22,595 nt of DNA, from positions 1-22,595 of the forward strand of contig DAOTYH010000047.1 of assembly GCA_034435015.1 (NCBI GenBank). The letters are read 5' to 3'. Made by a program: the position numbers and the translations under genes. The notes under the pieces are model-generated. The model did no database searches. It was not told the DNA's origin and saw only the letters and a list, made by a program, of their open reading frames with translations. Source of the DNA: DAOTYH01 sp034435015 (lineage in GTDB: Bacteria; Chloroflexota; Anaerolineae; Aggregatilineales; UBA3940). Every line of letters starts with the position of its first letter. Within the stretch, counting starts at the first letter, position 1. Positions 1 through 8,022 of this stretch are shown here, in pieces.

Positions 1-126
1 TTAGACACTCCCGCGCAAGAACGCCTCAAGGCCAATGACAGCCACGCTCTAACGGGTGTATACTGCCCTATCGTGGAAAGGCAGGCAGAGATTCTTGCGA
101 AGAGATTTACTTCACACGCCATCTAG
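1..126 (+). CDS. Possible 3' end of an unidentified gene (left-edge partial)
   Basis: Frame 1 is open from the first base of the window to a TAG at 124-126, giving 41 codons. The translation has a normal amino-acid mix and includes a stretch ALTGVYCPIVERQAEILAKR that looks protein-like and may be helical. I do not recognise the family. It lies 107 bases upstream of the oxidoreductase on the same strand, so it could be the preceding gene of that unit. A frame this short can be open by chance, and no start codon or upstream context is visible. No other reading of 1-126 is better. Confidence 0.35.
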   Translation, partial: LDTPAQERLKANDSHALTGVYCPIVERQAEILAKRFTSHAI

Positions 127-233
127 GGCGTTGGTCTCAGTGATACCTCTCAGCCTTGACCTGGCTTTACACGTTCAACTGGAAGAATAAATAAGCTCTT
201 TACCTGACCACTCACCTGACGAGGAGTTGTACT

Positions 234-1226
234 ATGACAGACCGAATGCGCTGGGCGATACTCGGCACAGGTAAAATAGCTAACCGCTTCGCCTATGCTC
301 TGAACAACATCCCGGAGCGGGCTGAGTTGCTCGCAGTTGGCTCCCGAACAGAGGAGACAGGCAAGGCTTTTGCTGAAAAGTATAACATTCCCAGATATTA
401 TGTTGGCTACGAGAACGTGGCCGCTGATCCTGACATTGATATTGTTTACATCGGCACTCCCGACGTGTTTCACCTCCGCGATGCGTCCATGTGTCTGGAG
501 GCGGGAAAACATGTGCTCTGTGAGAAACCGTTGACCATGAATGCCGCCGAAGCCCGCAAGCTGATCGATCTAGCAAGGGCGCGGAGATTGTTTTTGATGG
601 AAGCGATGTGGACCCGTTTTTTCCCCATCCACGTCCGAATCCGGGAGTTGCTACAGGAGGGAGTCATCGGTGAGATACATGGCATCTCAATTAACTTTGT
701 TGCTACAGCTCCCTATTCTCCAACCAACCGCTTCTTTGACGTGAATCTGGGCGCCAGCGTGATGATGGACACCGGTTCTTACGGTGTCTCGTGGGCTTTC
801 AACTTACTGGGCAGACCGGAGCAGGTGGTCAGCCTGGCTAGTTTTGGCCCAACCGGTTGCGATGACCGCTCAGCCTGCATCCTTAAACATAAGAACGGCG
901 CGATTGTCTCCATCATCTGTTCGCAAATCTCTTACGACGTGAAGGAGGCAGTGATCTTCGGCCCCAAAGGCAAGATCGAAGTTCATGACCCTTGGTATAA
1001 GCCGTCTGCTATGACCGTCCATGTGGCCGGCAAGACGCCGGAACGGATCGAGATGCCGCTAGGCAAATATAACGGCTACGAATATGAGGCGCTGGCAGTC
1101 ATGGATTGCATCCGCGAGGGCAAGACGGAATGCCCGATCATGCCGCTGGACGAAACTCTAGCCATTATGGAAACGCTCGATCTGATCCGATCCCAGTGGG
1201 GGTTCAAGTATCCTTTTGAGCAGTAA
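234..1226 (+). CDS. Gfo/Idh/MocA family NAD(P)-dependent oxidoreductase
   Basis: A cytoplasmic dehydrogenase of 330 residues, the usual family length. The N-terminal Rossmann fold shows AILGTGKIANRF (about residues 8-19) for the dinucleotide phosphate. The family EKP motif follows in CEKPLTMNAAEARKL. The segment LMEAMWTRFFP is characteristic of the branch that contains dimeric dihydrodiol dehydrogenase and NADP-dependent D-xylose dehydrogenase. The C-terminal half is the usual alpha/beta substrate domain. The substrate is probably a sugar or a related polyol or dihydrodiol, and it cannot be fixed from sequence alone. The ATG start is supported by GAGGAG at 221-226, seven bases upstream. The next gene is another carbonyl/alcohol oxidoreductase, which suggests a carbohydrate-related role. 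It appears intact. Confidence 0.93.
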   Translation: MTDRMRWAILGTGKIANRFAYALNNIPERAELLAVGSRTEETGKAFAEKYNIPRYYVGYENVAADPDIDIVYIGTPDVFHLRDASMCLEAGKHVLCEKPLTMNAAEARKLIDLARARRLFLMEAMWTRFFPIHVRIRELLQEGVIGEIHGISINFVATAPYSPTNRFFDVNLGASVMMDTGSYGVSWAFNLLGRPEQVVSLASFGPTGCDDRSACILKHKNGAIVSIICSQISYDVKEAVIFGPKGKIEVHDPWYKPSAMTVHVAGKTPERIEMPLGKYNGYEYEALAVMDCIREGKTECPIMPLDETLAIMETLDLIRSQWGFKYPFEQ

Positions 1227-1254
1227 ACCCCCGTTGTTGGTCTGCTGTACGGCC

Positions 1255-1276
1255 ATGCCGATCACCCGACCGGCAT
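1255..1276. other. Short inverted repeat after the oxidoreductase
   Basis: ATGCCG (1255-1260) and CGGCAT (1271-1276) form a 6-bp stem with a 10-base loop. It sits about 30 bases after the oxidoreductase stop. No T-tract follows, so it is at best a weak terminator. It may be chance. Confidence 0.25.
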
Positions 1277-1320
1277 ATGACATCCCAGCCTGCCATTGAT
1301 GACCAGCGGAAGTGCCAGCG

Positions 1321-1329
1321 TGATATAAT
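1321..1329 (+). promoter_or_regulatory. Extended -10 promoter for the aldo/keto reductase unit
   Basis: The bases TGATATAAT contain a perfect -10 hexamer (TATAAT, 1324-1329) preceded by the TGn extension. Extended -10 promoters need little -35 contact, which fits here: the only TTGATG (1296-1301) is 22 bases away, too far for a normal spacer. Transcription would start near 1336, about 47 bases before the ATG of the aldo/keto reductase at 1383. The call rests on consensus match and location only. Confidence 0.5.
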
Positions 1330-1382
1330 CTCTCTGCAAACCTGCCATGACATGGCCAAGCATTTAAGGAGAGCAGAATACG

Positions 1383-2333
1383 ATGAACTATCGCCGACTG
1401 GGCAACAGCGGGCTGAAGGTTAGCGAGTTAAGTCTCGGCGGGTGGACGACTTTCGGCAACCTCGTCAAAGACCAGCAGGTCACCCGTGAGATCATCATCA
1501 AAGCCTACGAGAATGGGGTTAACTTCTTTGACATTGCCGACATCTACGCTCATGGCGAATCCGAACGCATGATGGGCAAGGTGCTGGCCGAGTTCCCGCG
1601 GCATACGTTGGTGATCTCATCGAAAGTTTTCTGGCCGATGAGTGATGACGTCAATGACCGGGGACTGTCGCGTAAACACATCATGGAGTCCATAGACAAG
1701 TCGCTCAAGCGCATCGGCACTGACTACCTAGACATGTACTTCTGCCATCGCTGGGACGAAGAAACGCCTGTCGAGGAGACAGTGCGGGCCATGGATGATC
1801 TGATCCATCAGGGCAAAGTCCTCTACTGGGGCACCAGCGAGTGGTCAGCCGATCAGATACAACAGGCAGTAGATGTGGCCCGCCAATATAACCTGTATCC
1901 TCCTCAGGTCGAACAACCTCAGTACAATCTGCTGGTGCGCCGCCGCTTTGAGCAGGAGATCATGCCCAAAGCACAGCAACTGGGCATGGGGCTGGTGACT
2001 TGGAGTCCGCTGGCCAGCGGCTTACTGACCGGCAAGTATGACAATGCAGTGCCGGAAGACAGCCGTCTCGCCCAGATTGATTGGCTGCGTGAGAGTGTCC
2101 TCAAAGAAGAAAGGCTGGAAAAAGTTCGGCGGTTCAAGCCATTGGCGGACGAACTGGGCGTCTCACGGTCTGAGCTGGCTATTGCATGGGTGCTCCGCCA
2201 GCCCGCTGTCAGCAGTGTTATCACCGGCGCAACCCGTGTCGAGCAGTTGGAGAGCAATCTGCGTGCCGCCAACCTCAAGCTGGATGATGAGATACTGGCC
2301 CGGCTGGATGCGATCTTCAGCCCTGATGAGTAA
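1383..2333 (+). CDS. Aldo/keto reductase (Kv-beta/YghZ-like)
   Basis: A 316-residue (alpha/beta)8 NADPH-dependent carbonyl reductase. The opening YRRLGNSGLKVSELSLGGW is typical of the family. The catalytic tetrad is complete: Asp50 and Tyr55 in FFDIADIYAHGESE, Lys81 in ISSKVFW, and His122 in MYFCHRWD. The C-terminal cofactor-binding part includes SSVITGATRVEQLESNL. The overall pattern is closest to the voltage-gated potassium-channel beta-subunit/YghZ group, whose bacterial members reduce aldehydes and sugar-derived carbonyls. The physiological substrate is unknown. The start is supported by AAGGAG at 1366-1371, 11 bases upstream. The hydrolase gene begins 30 bases after its stop, so the two are probably co-transcribed. 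Confidence 0.95.
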   Translation: MNYRRLGNSGLKVSELSLGGWTTFGNLVKDQQVTREIIIKAYENGVNFFDIADIYAHGESERMMGKVLAEFPRHTLVISSKVFWPMSDDVNDRGLSRKHIMESIDKSLKRIGTDYLDMYFCHRWDEETPVEETVRAMDDLIHQGKVLYWGTSEWSADQIQQAVDVARQYNLYPPQVEQPQYNLLVRRRFEQEIMPKAQQLGMGLVTWSPLASGLLTGKYDNAVPEDSRLAQIDWLRESVLKEERLEKVRRFKPLADELGVSRSELAIAWVLRQPAVSSVITGATRVEQLESNLRAANLKLDDEILARLDAIFSPDE

Positions 2334-2363
2334 AGACACCGCACATCCAAAAGGATTACCGCC

Positions 2364-3053
2364 TTGCCTGTTCTAAAAGTACGCGATCTCCAAATGGCCT
2401 ACAGCGAGCGCGGCGATGGCCCGACAGTCGTCGCATTGCATGCCGCCACAGTGGACGGCTCAGCGATGGGCTGGCTGGCTATGGCCGTGTCCCATGAGGG
2501 GTTCAATGTAGTGATGCCGGACCAGCGCGGGCATGGTGCAACAGCCAACCCTGCTCCTGATCTGCACTTGGGGCGTCTTGTAGATGATCTGTTGGAGTTT
2601 ATCTACCTGCTGGGGCGGGGGCCTGTACACGGGCTGGGGTATAGCCTCGGTGGTGCTGTGGCACTCTATGCCGCATTACGCCATCCGGAGATGTTTCGGT
2701 CGCTGGTCCTGCTGGGGACCAACTACCGCGCCCCCGCTCAGGAACGTGTGCTGGCTTTGCTGGGGCCAGATGATCAGCGCTCCCCCATTCAACAGAAGGT
2801 CTTTGACCCCCTCTCCGGCGTGGCAGTCGGTTGGGATGCCCCTCTGGAGCACTTCCGAGCGGTCACATGCCCGACGCTTATCATCTGCGGCGACCGGGAT
2901 GAGTTTAACGACTGCGAAGATAACATCGCGCTGTACCGGATGTTACCCCACGCTGAGGTATTGGTCATCCCCCATACCGATCATCTGGGGCTGGTGCGTC
3001 ATCCGATGGTTTTCTACGCGCTCCAGACCTTCTACGCCAGAGTCCCGCGCTGA
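2364..3053 (+). CDS. Alpha/beta hydrolase
   Basis: A 229-residue soluble alpha/beta-hydrolase-fold enzyme. It shows the nucleophile elbow GYSLGG with Ser94, an acid in ICGDRDEFND, and a histidine in HTDHLGLVRHP, in the expected order. The oxyanion-side motif near the N-terminus reads ALHAATVDG and replaces the more usual HGxxG. Esterase, lactonase and thioesterase activities are all possible, and the sequence does not decide between them. The start is TTG, chosen because AAAGGA lies about eight bases upstream and the first residues match the usual N-terminus of the fold. It probably belongs to one transcript with the aldo/keto reductase and ends just before a strong hairpin. Confidence 0.9.
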   Translation: MPVLKVRDLQMAYSERGDGPTVVALHAATVDGSAMGWLAMAVSHEGFNVVMPDQRGHGATANPAPDLHLGRLVDDLLEFIYLLGRGPVHGLGYSLGGAVALYAALRHPEMFRSLVLLGTNYRAPAQERVLALLGPDDQRSPIQQKVFDPLSGVAVGWDAPLEHFRAVTCPTLIICGDRDEFNDCEDNIALYRMLPHAEVLVIPHTDHLGLVRHPMVFYALQTFYARVPR

Positions 3054-3069
3054 AGCGGCAGGGCCGATC

Positions 3070-3102
3070 AACAAGGGGCACCGTTACAGAGTGCCCCTTG
3101 TT
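3070..3102. terminator. Hairpin terminator between convergent genes
   Basis: A perfect 12-bp stem (3070-3081 with 3091-3102) encloses a 9-base loop. It begins 17 bases after the hydrolase stop and lies before the stop of the opposing SH3b gene (3122). The outer A-rich and T-rich ends of the stem allow it to work in both directions, although neither side has a long T-tract. Confidence 0.75.
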
Positions 3103-3121
3103 AGCCATTAACTGTATTGTT

Positions 3122-4228
3122 CTACTGGACAGGCAGGTTATTATAATCTGCAGTCGCGACAATCAACCAAGCCGCAACCCAACCTTCAGTCCCCTGGTAG
3201 TTGATTTTGATCCAGTTGCTCTCGGCAGTACGTGCCAGCAACGGCACACTCGTTCCTGCGGGAAGGGTGATCTGGACAGCATAGCTTAGTCCCGGCCCGG
3301 CCCGTACACTGGTGTCGTAGATCGGTTTCCCAGTGATCGCCCCTGACGTTGGCGCAACCTCCGCCGTATCTGAGGTGACAGCCAGCTCCAGCGTATCATC
3401 CGAGCTGACCACGACCCACGCGGCAACCCAGCCGCGTGCACCGCCAAAGTCAACCTGTATCCAGTTGTTCCCTGCATTGCGCCCAATGGCCGCCGCGAGC
3501 TGATTGAGCGGCATCACCCCGATCACCGGCGCACTCAAGCTGGGGGCTGAGCGGACATTCACACGGAAAGGCGCCAGCACCGTAAAACTGCCTGGCGATG
3601 GGGCGGCTGGAGGCTGAGGAGCAGGCGTAGGCTGTGGGGCTGGCGTCGTCGTGCCGCCCGGCGTCGGCAGACCGTTGATGTCTCCATTCAGCGTGACCAG
3701 CCAAGCCGCTACCCACCCCTCGATGCCTCCATACTGCACCAGCACCCATGAGCTGGCCTCATTACGACCGACAGCCCTTGCCTGTGTGTTGAACGGGATT
3801 CGACCCCTCACCTCGGCACCAATTTGCGGCTCAGCCCGGATATTGACTGTGTAGGGTGAGAACAGGTCGAAAGGCCCACTGCCATCGGCTAGGCCGGGCT
3901 GAACATCGGTTGTTATGGACAGGAGAGTCGTGTCACCCGAAAAGACCATCAGCCACGCCGCCGCCCAGCCGGTAGTGCCATCCTGCCGCTGAATCTGAAC
4001 CCAGTTGTTGCCGGATGTGCGGCCAACGACGGTCACCTGCTCTCCTCCCGGCAAAACCCCGATCACACTGCTCGTGACACCCGGCAGAGCACGGATATTG
4101 ATGTTAAACAACGAACGCCCTGTCAGCGTGACCGTGTCTTCTGCCAGTGCCGCCAACGGGGTGACAGCCAGCCATAACAACCCCGCTATCAACACAATGA
4201 TGCCCCACCGTCTCAAGCTCGAAGACAT
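3122..4228 (-). CDS. Exported protein with four SH3b repeats
   Basis: A 368-residue secreted or surface protein. The N-terminus (RRWGIIVLIAGLLWLAV, then TPLAALAE) is a Sec signal peptide with a likely signal-peptidase I cut after ALA at about residue 29. Four bacterial SH3 domains follow, each marked by an N-[IV]-R-A segment (or a variant) and a G-W-[VA]-A-A-W ending. They lie at about residues 35-95, 120-180, 212-277 and 300-360. A Thr/Pro/Ala-rich linker of about 25 residues separates domains two and three. SH3b repeats usually bind cell-wall or other surface ligands. There is no catalytic domain. The start has GGGAGG just upstream. It lies 56 bases downstream of the PP2C gene on the same strand. 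Confidence 0.9.
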   Translation of the reverse strand: MSSSLRRWGIIVLIAGLLWLAVTPLAALAEDTVTLTGRSLFNINIRALPGVTSSVIGVLPGGEQVTVVGRTSGNNWVQIQRQDGTTGWAAAWLMVFSGDTTLLSITTDVQPGLADGSGPFDLFSPYTVNIRAEPQIGAEVRGRIPFNTQARAVGRNEASSWVLVQYGGIEGWVAAWLVTLNGDINGLPTPGGTTTPAPQPTPAPQPPAAPSPGSFTVLAPFRVNVRSAPSLSAPVIGVMPLNQLAAAIGRNAGNNWIQVDFGGARGWVAAWVVVSSDDTLELAVTSDTAEVAPTSGAITGKPIYDTSVRAGPGLSYAVQITLPAGTSVPLLARTAESNWIKINYQGTEGWVAAWLIVATADYNNLPVQ

Positions 4229-4253
4229 ACAGCCTCCCTTATTCTCTATGAAG

Positions 4254-4275
4254 TTTCCACGCTATAACGTGGGAA
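4254..4275 (-). other. Intercistronic hairpin between phosphatase and SH3b genes
   Basis: An inverted repeat with an 8-bp stem (one G-T wobble) and loop CTATAA lies in the 56-base gap between the PP2C stop and the SH3b start. It could be a processing or attenuation hairpin, letting the two genes be expressed at different levels. No T-tract follows it in the direction of transcription, so full termination is unlikely. Confidence 0.4.
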
Positions 4276-4284
4276 GAAAAAGTC

Positions 4285-5028
4285 TCACTCACCCGCTCGC
4301 AACACAACTACCGAGACGTTGTCAGTGGCCGGCGCCTGAAGCGCCCGATCAACCAGCATCACTGCCGCCTCTTGAGGGGGATAGCTGGACGCAATCTCGG
4401 CAATGACCCGCCTGTCTAGAACGCTGTACAGGCCGTCGGTACACAGCACCAGCGTATCACCTTCTTCCAATACCTCATCAGGCCACACATCAATCTCGAC
4501 GGTGGATTTTGTCCCCAGCGCCCGATCAAGCACATGCCGCAATGAATGCTTGGCGGCCTGCTCCGGCGTTAAAAGCCCCTCACGTACACGGGCATTGACC
4601 CATGTGTGGTCGGTGGTAAGCTGGTAGATTTGTTCTCCCCGCACGAGGTAGGCGCGGCTGTCACCCACGCTGGCGATCCAAAAAGTATCATTCAGCACTA
4701 GAGCTACCACTACTGTACAACCCATCCCTTCCATATCGGGCGAGCTAAGCCCCTTGGCATGGATCGAAGCATTAGCCGCTGTGATAGCTCTCAGCAGGCG
4801 CTCAGGGGCCTCTTTATGAGTAGGCAAGCCCTGATCCAGCAAATAGGATTGTAACACCCTGACAGCCTCCCGGCTGGCTTGTTCGCCTGCCTTAGCACCA
4901 CCCATCCCGTCCGCAACAATCAGCAGAGCGGCATCGGGCCGCCCCTCTGGGATGACTGCCAGAATCGTGTCCTGATTAAGACCCTCGCGCGGGCCAGGGT
5001 CAGTCTTAAAGCCAACGCTCAGTTTCAT
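4285..5028 (-). CDS. PP2C-family serine/threonine protein phosphatase
   Basis: A 247-residue bacterial PP2C (Stp/PrpC type) that removes phosphate from Ser/Thr residues using two metal ions. All key motifs are present in order: R14 and N18-Q19-D20 near the start, V-A-D40-G-M-G-G, then ASVGDSRAYL, LVLCTDGL, and a final ATDNVSVV that supplies the last metal-binding Asp. The length is normal and there is no membrane segment. Such phosphatases usually oppose a PknB-type kinase that sits beside them, but none is in this window. It lies 108 bases downstream of the OppF-type gene on the same strand, and the exported SH3b protein follows. Confidence 0.95.
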   Translation of the reverse strand: MKLSVGFKTDPGPREGLNQDTILAVIPEGRPDAALLIVADGMGGAKAGEQASREAVRVLQSYLLDQGLPTHKEAPERLLRAITAANASIHAKGLSSPDMEGMGCTVVVALVLNDTFWIASVGDSRAYLVRGEQIYQLTTDHTWVNARVREGLLTPEQAAKHSLRHVLDRALGTKSTVEIDVWPDEVLEEGDTLVLCTDGLYSVLDRRVIAEIASSYPPQEAAVMLVDRALQAPATDNVSVVVLRAGE

Positions 5029-5136
5029 GCACTCTATAACCCGGCTCTCTTATGCCACCCAACATCTGTTCCTTCAGCACCATCAGCACCCGCGAGAATG
5101 ACCCCCTTACAGGCACAGGGTCTATTTTAGAACCGT

Positions 5137-6147
5137 TCAAGATGTCGTGCCAGCAGAGATGAGATGGCAGGCCGCCCAGTGCTCCTGACTGACCTCCCGG
5201 TATTCCGGCTCTACTTTCGAACAAATCTCTAGAGCTACCGGGCAACGCGGATGAAACCGGCAACCGGCGGGAGGGGCAAGCTGTCCAGGTACATCTCCTT
5301 TCAGGATGATCCGCTCCCGCTGAGCTGTCGGGGCAGGGATCAAGACAGCGCTCATCAGTGCCCGCGTGTAGGGATGCAGGGGATTGGCATACAGCTCGAT
5401 GCGATCCGCCAGCTCAACCAGCTTACCCAAATACATTACCGCAACCCGGTCGCTGATATGTTCGACTGTGCTCAGGTTGTGGGCAATAAACAGGTAAGTC
5501 AGCCCTAATTCGGTCTGTAGATCGCTAAGCAGATTCAAAATCTGGGACTGTATTGACACATCCAATGCCGAGATCGGCTCGTCACACACAATAAAGCGGG
5601 GCCGCAGGACCAGCGCCCTTGCAATGCCGATCCGTTGCTGTTCGCCGCCCGAAAACTCACGCGGGTATCGGCGGGCATGTTCAGGCCGTAAGCCCACCCT
5701 CTCCAGAGCTTCTTCAACCATCCGTTGCCGGCCAGCCCGATCACCAATCCGATGGATGACCAGCCCTTCCTCCACAATCTCGCCCACCCGCATGTGCGGA
5801 TCGAGGGCGGCCAGCGGGTCCTGATAAATGATCTGCATGTGCCGTCTGAGCGGCCTAAGGGTGGAAGCTGGCAGAGCCATAATATCCTGTCCTTCGAACA
5901 ACACAGCACCGCCGGACGGCTCAACCAGCCGGAGGATTGATCGCCCCAGTGTGGTCTTGCCACAACCACTCTCCCCGACCAGCCCCAGCGTCTCCCCCCG
6001 CCTCACTTGAAAGCTGACTCTGTCCACCACTCGTACCCATTGGCGGACATGTCTTGCCAGACCACCGTGTACTGGATAGCGGGTGACCAGATCACGGACA
6101 TCCAGCAGGACATCATCTGGAGCAGGGGGTACACGGGTCAGACTCAT
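5137..6147 (-). CDS. oppF: Oligopeptide/dipeptide ABC transporter ATP-binding protein, OppF/DppF type
   Basis: A 336-residue ATPase subunit of a peptide-type (or nickel-type) ABC importer. Walker A is GESGCGKTTLG, the ABC signature is FSGGEQQRIGIARAL, Walker B is FIVCDEPISALD, and the switch His is in FIAHNLSTVEH. The C-terminal oligopeptide-transporter extension has the conserved Cys set GCRFHPRCP...ICSK...AACHL, which can hold an iron-sulfur cluster in some homologues. The ATG overlaps the stop of the upstream OppD-type gene (ATGA), so the two are translationally coupled. No permease or substrate-binding gene is adjacent, so the substrate cannot be inferred. Confidence 0.93.
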   Translation of the reverse strand: MSLTRVPPAPDDVLLDVRDLVTRYPVHGGLARHVRQWVRVVDRVSFQVRRGETLGLVGESGCGKTTLGRSILRLVEPSGGAVLFEGQDIMALPASTLRPLRRHMQIIYQDPLAALDPHMRVGEIVEEGLVIHRIGDRAGRQRMVEEALERVGLRPEHARRYPREFSGGEQQRIGIARALVLRPRFIVCDEPISALDVSIQSQILNLLSDLQTELGLTYLFIAHNLSTVEHISDRVAVMYLGKLVELADRIELYANPLHPYTRALMSAVLIPAPTAQRERIILKGDVPGQLAPPAGCRFHPRCPVALEICSKVEPEYREVSQEHWAACHLISAGTTS

Positions 6148-7178
6148 CTACTTCCCTGTATGCTGAGGAGATCGGGCGAGGCTGGGGTGTGAGACCTATG
6201 CTCGGGGTGAAACAGCCAACAGCGTACACGGCGATTCTCCCCCACCAAGATCAGGTCTGGCTCTGCCTGTGTGCAGATTGACAATCCATAGCGCTCGCGG
6301 GCAGTGCAACGAGAAGCAAAGCGGCAGGCGGCGGATAGATGGGTTGGCCATGCCGGCGTGCCAGGGATCACCGCAAGCGTTCCTCTTGGCTGGCCCGGCC
6401 GGGGGATAGCCCCCAGCAGACCAATGGTATAAGGATGCAGGGGTTGAGTAAACAAATCGCGGGTGCCGGCCTCCTCCTGAAGACGCCCGGCATACAGCAC
6501 CACCACTCGATCAGTCATGCTGGCAATGATTCCCATATCATGTGTGATCAGCAGGATGGCAATCCCCAGCCGGCGGCGCAGGCTTTCCAGCAGATCAAGG
6601 ATTTGCATCTGTATTGTGGCATCCAGCGCTGAGGTCGGTTCATCAGCAATCAGCAGGTCGGGGCGGCAGGCCAGCGCCATTGCGATCACCGCCCGTTGAG
6701 CCATCCCTCCTGATAGTTCATGCGGGTACTGAACGGCAACCTGTTCAGGATCGGGTATGCTCACCTGCTGGAACAGCTCGATGGCCTGCTTGAAGCTCTG
6801 TCTGCGTCCAATGGACTGATGGATCTCAAGCACCTCAGCTACCTGCCGCCCAACAGGCACAACCGGATTGAAAGTGCTCTGGGGATGCTGAAAGATCATC
6901 GCTATCCGGTTACCGCGCAGGCGGGATATTTCACGCTCGGATAAGACCAGCAGATCGCGGCCTGCAAACCACACTGCCCCGCCTACGATGCGCCCCGGCT
7001 CCTCAATCAGGCGCATGATTGAGAGCGCCGTCACACTTTTGCCGCTCCCCGACTCGCCTACAACGCCCACTATCTCACCGCGTCTGACGGTAAGCGACAC
7101 ATCATCCACCGCCCGGATAACCCCCTCTGCGGTGTAAAAATAAGTGCGCAGGTTGCTGACTTCAAGCAGATTTTCCAC
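6144..7178 (-). CDS. oppD: Oligopeptide/dipeptide ABC transporter ATP-binding protein, OppD/DppD type
   Basis: A 344-residue partner ATPase of the OppF-type protein. Walker A is GESGSGKS, the signature is LSGGMAQRAVIAMAL, Walker B is LLIADEPTSALD, and the switch His is in LLITHDMG. The C-terminal extension carries ACRFASRC, ICTQ and VRCWL cysteines. I choose the GTG at 7176-7178 (protein beginning M-ENLLEVSNLRTYF). It has a strong GGAGGGG just upstream, and the family N-terminus starts there. A longer frame reaches a GTG at 7235, but its extra 19 residues do not look like the family. It heads a leftward unit divergent from the small heat-shock gene. The downstream ATGA overlap couples it to OppF. 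Confidence 0.92.
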   Translation of the reverse strand: MENLLEVSNLRTYFYTAEGVIRAVDDVSLTVRRGEIVGVVGESGSGKSVTALSIMRLIEEPGRIVGGAVWFAGRDLLVLSEREISRLRGNRIAMIFQHPQSTFNPVVPVGRQVAEVLEIHQSIGRRQSFKQAIELFQQVSIPDPEQVAVQYPHELSGGMAQRAVIAMALACRPDLLIADEPTSALDATIQMQILDLLESLRRRLGIAILLITHDMGIIASMTDRVVVLYAGRLQEEAGTRDLFTQPLHPYTIGLLGAIPRPGQPRGTLAVIPGTPAWPTHLSAACRFASRCTARERYGLSICTQAEPDLILVGENRRVRCWLFHPEHRSHTPASPDLLSIQGSR

Positions 7179-7415
7179 TGCCCCTCCACATACAGCCGGT
7201 AGAGTAACATCTACCATCAAGCAAAGCAAGGTCACCAGCGTTCCCCATCCATCAGCCAGAAACAGATCGAGGGTATTACAGCTCTCTAATGCAGTTCTGT
7301 TAGTTTTCCTACACTTCTCTATGCAGATTCTTACACAAGCCCCCTATAGTTAGGGTCGTAATCTCGAAGGAGAAGTTAACTCACTGATGGCAGAGTAGCA
7401 AAGGAGGGATCAGCC

Positions 7416-7859
7416 ATGACGCTCGCTAATTGGAATCCGGTTCGTGAGATGATGAGCCTGCGCGATGCCATGAACCGCTTGTTCGAGGAGAGCTTTGTGC
7501 GCAGGGGGGATTGGTCAACCCGCGATACAGAGTGGGTGGCTCGCCTGCCGATTGACGCCTACAGCACCGACAATGAGATCGTTGTCACGGCGGCAGTGCC
7601 CGGTGCCGATCCGGACAAGGTCGAGATCACCGTTGAGGGGGACACTCTGACGATCCGGGGTGAGGTGGAGGGACGTCTGGAGAACGTGAACTATCTCTTC
7701 GCCGAGCGGTTTCACGGTCCCTTCAGCCGGACACTGCAACTGAACGTGCCGATCAACGTGGATAAGATCGAGGCGAGCTTTAAGAACGGCGTCTTGACGC
7801 TGGTACTGCCCAAGGCCGAAGAAGTACGGCCTAAGGTCATCAAGGTTCAGTCCAAGTAA
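7416..7859 (+). CDS. hsp20: Hsp20/alpha-crystallin family small heat-shock protein
   Basis: A 147-residue ATP-independent chaperone that holds unfolding proteins. The N-terminus (NPVREMMSLRDAMNRLFEESF) is the usual bacterial class-A arm. The alpha-crystallin domain spans about residues 44-135, with DAYSTDNEIVVTAAVPGADP, the RGEVEG strand and the conserved FxxGVLTLVLPKAE end (FKNGVLTLVLPK). The C-terminal tail carries KVIKVQSK. The start has AAAGGAGGG immediately upstream. The gene is flanked by a strong terminator and a 180-200 base upstream gap, so it is probably monocistronic. I saw no CIRCE element and no convincing heat-shock sigma promoter in the gap (7236-7415). Confidence 0.97.
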   Translation: MTLANWNPVREMMSLRDAMNRLFEESFVRRGDWSTRDTEWVARLPIDAYSTDNEIVVTAAVPGADPDKVEITVEGDTLTIRGEVEGRLENVNYLFAERFHGPFSRTLQLNVPINVDKIEASFKNGVLTLVLPKAEEVRPKVIKVQSK

Positions 7860-7883
7860 CGGCTTGTCAACGCGTAGCTGGCA

Positions 7884-7925
7884 ACATAGGGGAAGGCACT
7901 CGTGACCTTCCCCTATGTGTTTTTA
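7884..7925 (+). terminator. Rho-independent terminator of the small heat-shock gene
   Basis: A perfect 13-bp stem (7884-7896 with 7906-7918) with a 9-base loop is followed by GTTTTTA. It is the clearest intrinsic terminator in the window and lies 25 bases after the hsp20 stop. Confidence 0.92.
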
Positions 7926-7944
7926 TCGGGGCAACAATTTCACG

Positions 7945-7973
7945 TTGACAATCAAGCCCGATCCGTTTAGAGT
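7945..7973 (+). promoter_or_regulatory. Sigma-70-type promoter for the O-methyltransferase/galactokinase unit
   Basis: A perfect -35 TTGACA (7945-7950) is followed after 17 bases by TAGAGT (7968-7973), a 4/6 match to the -10. A second TTGACA (7975-7980) has no matching -10. Transcription would start near 7980, about 43 bases before the TTG start of the methyltransferase. The preceding terminator shows that a new promoter is needed here. Confidence 0.5.
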
Positions 7974-8022
7974 CTTGACATCATAGACAATAGCCAGCAT
8001 CGCTGTTGGAAGGTCTGACCCC

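Noticed and set aside
7179..7235. Longer OppD start at GTG 7235
   Set aside because: The extra 19 residues do not resemble the family, while GTG 7178 has a strong GGAGGGG ribosome site and gives the usual N-terminus.
7387..7398. Three-codon reading frame (ATG GCA GAG TAG) just before hsp20
   Set aside because: No well-placed ribosome site of its own and far too short to separate from chance.
7236..7415. Heat-shock promoter or CIRCE element before hsp20
   Set aside because: CCCCTATAG (7342-7350) recalls the sigma-32 -10, but no matching -35 is at the right distance, and no inverted TTAGCACTC repeat is present.
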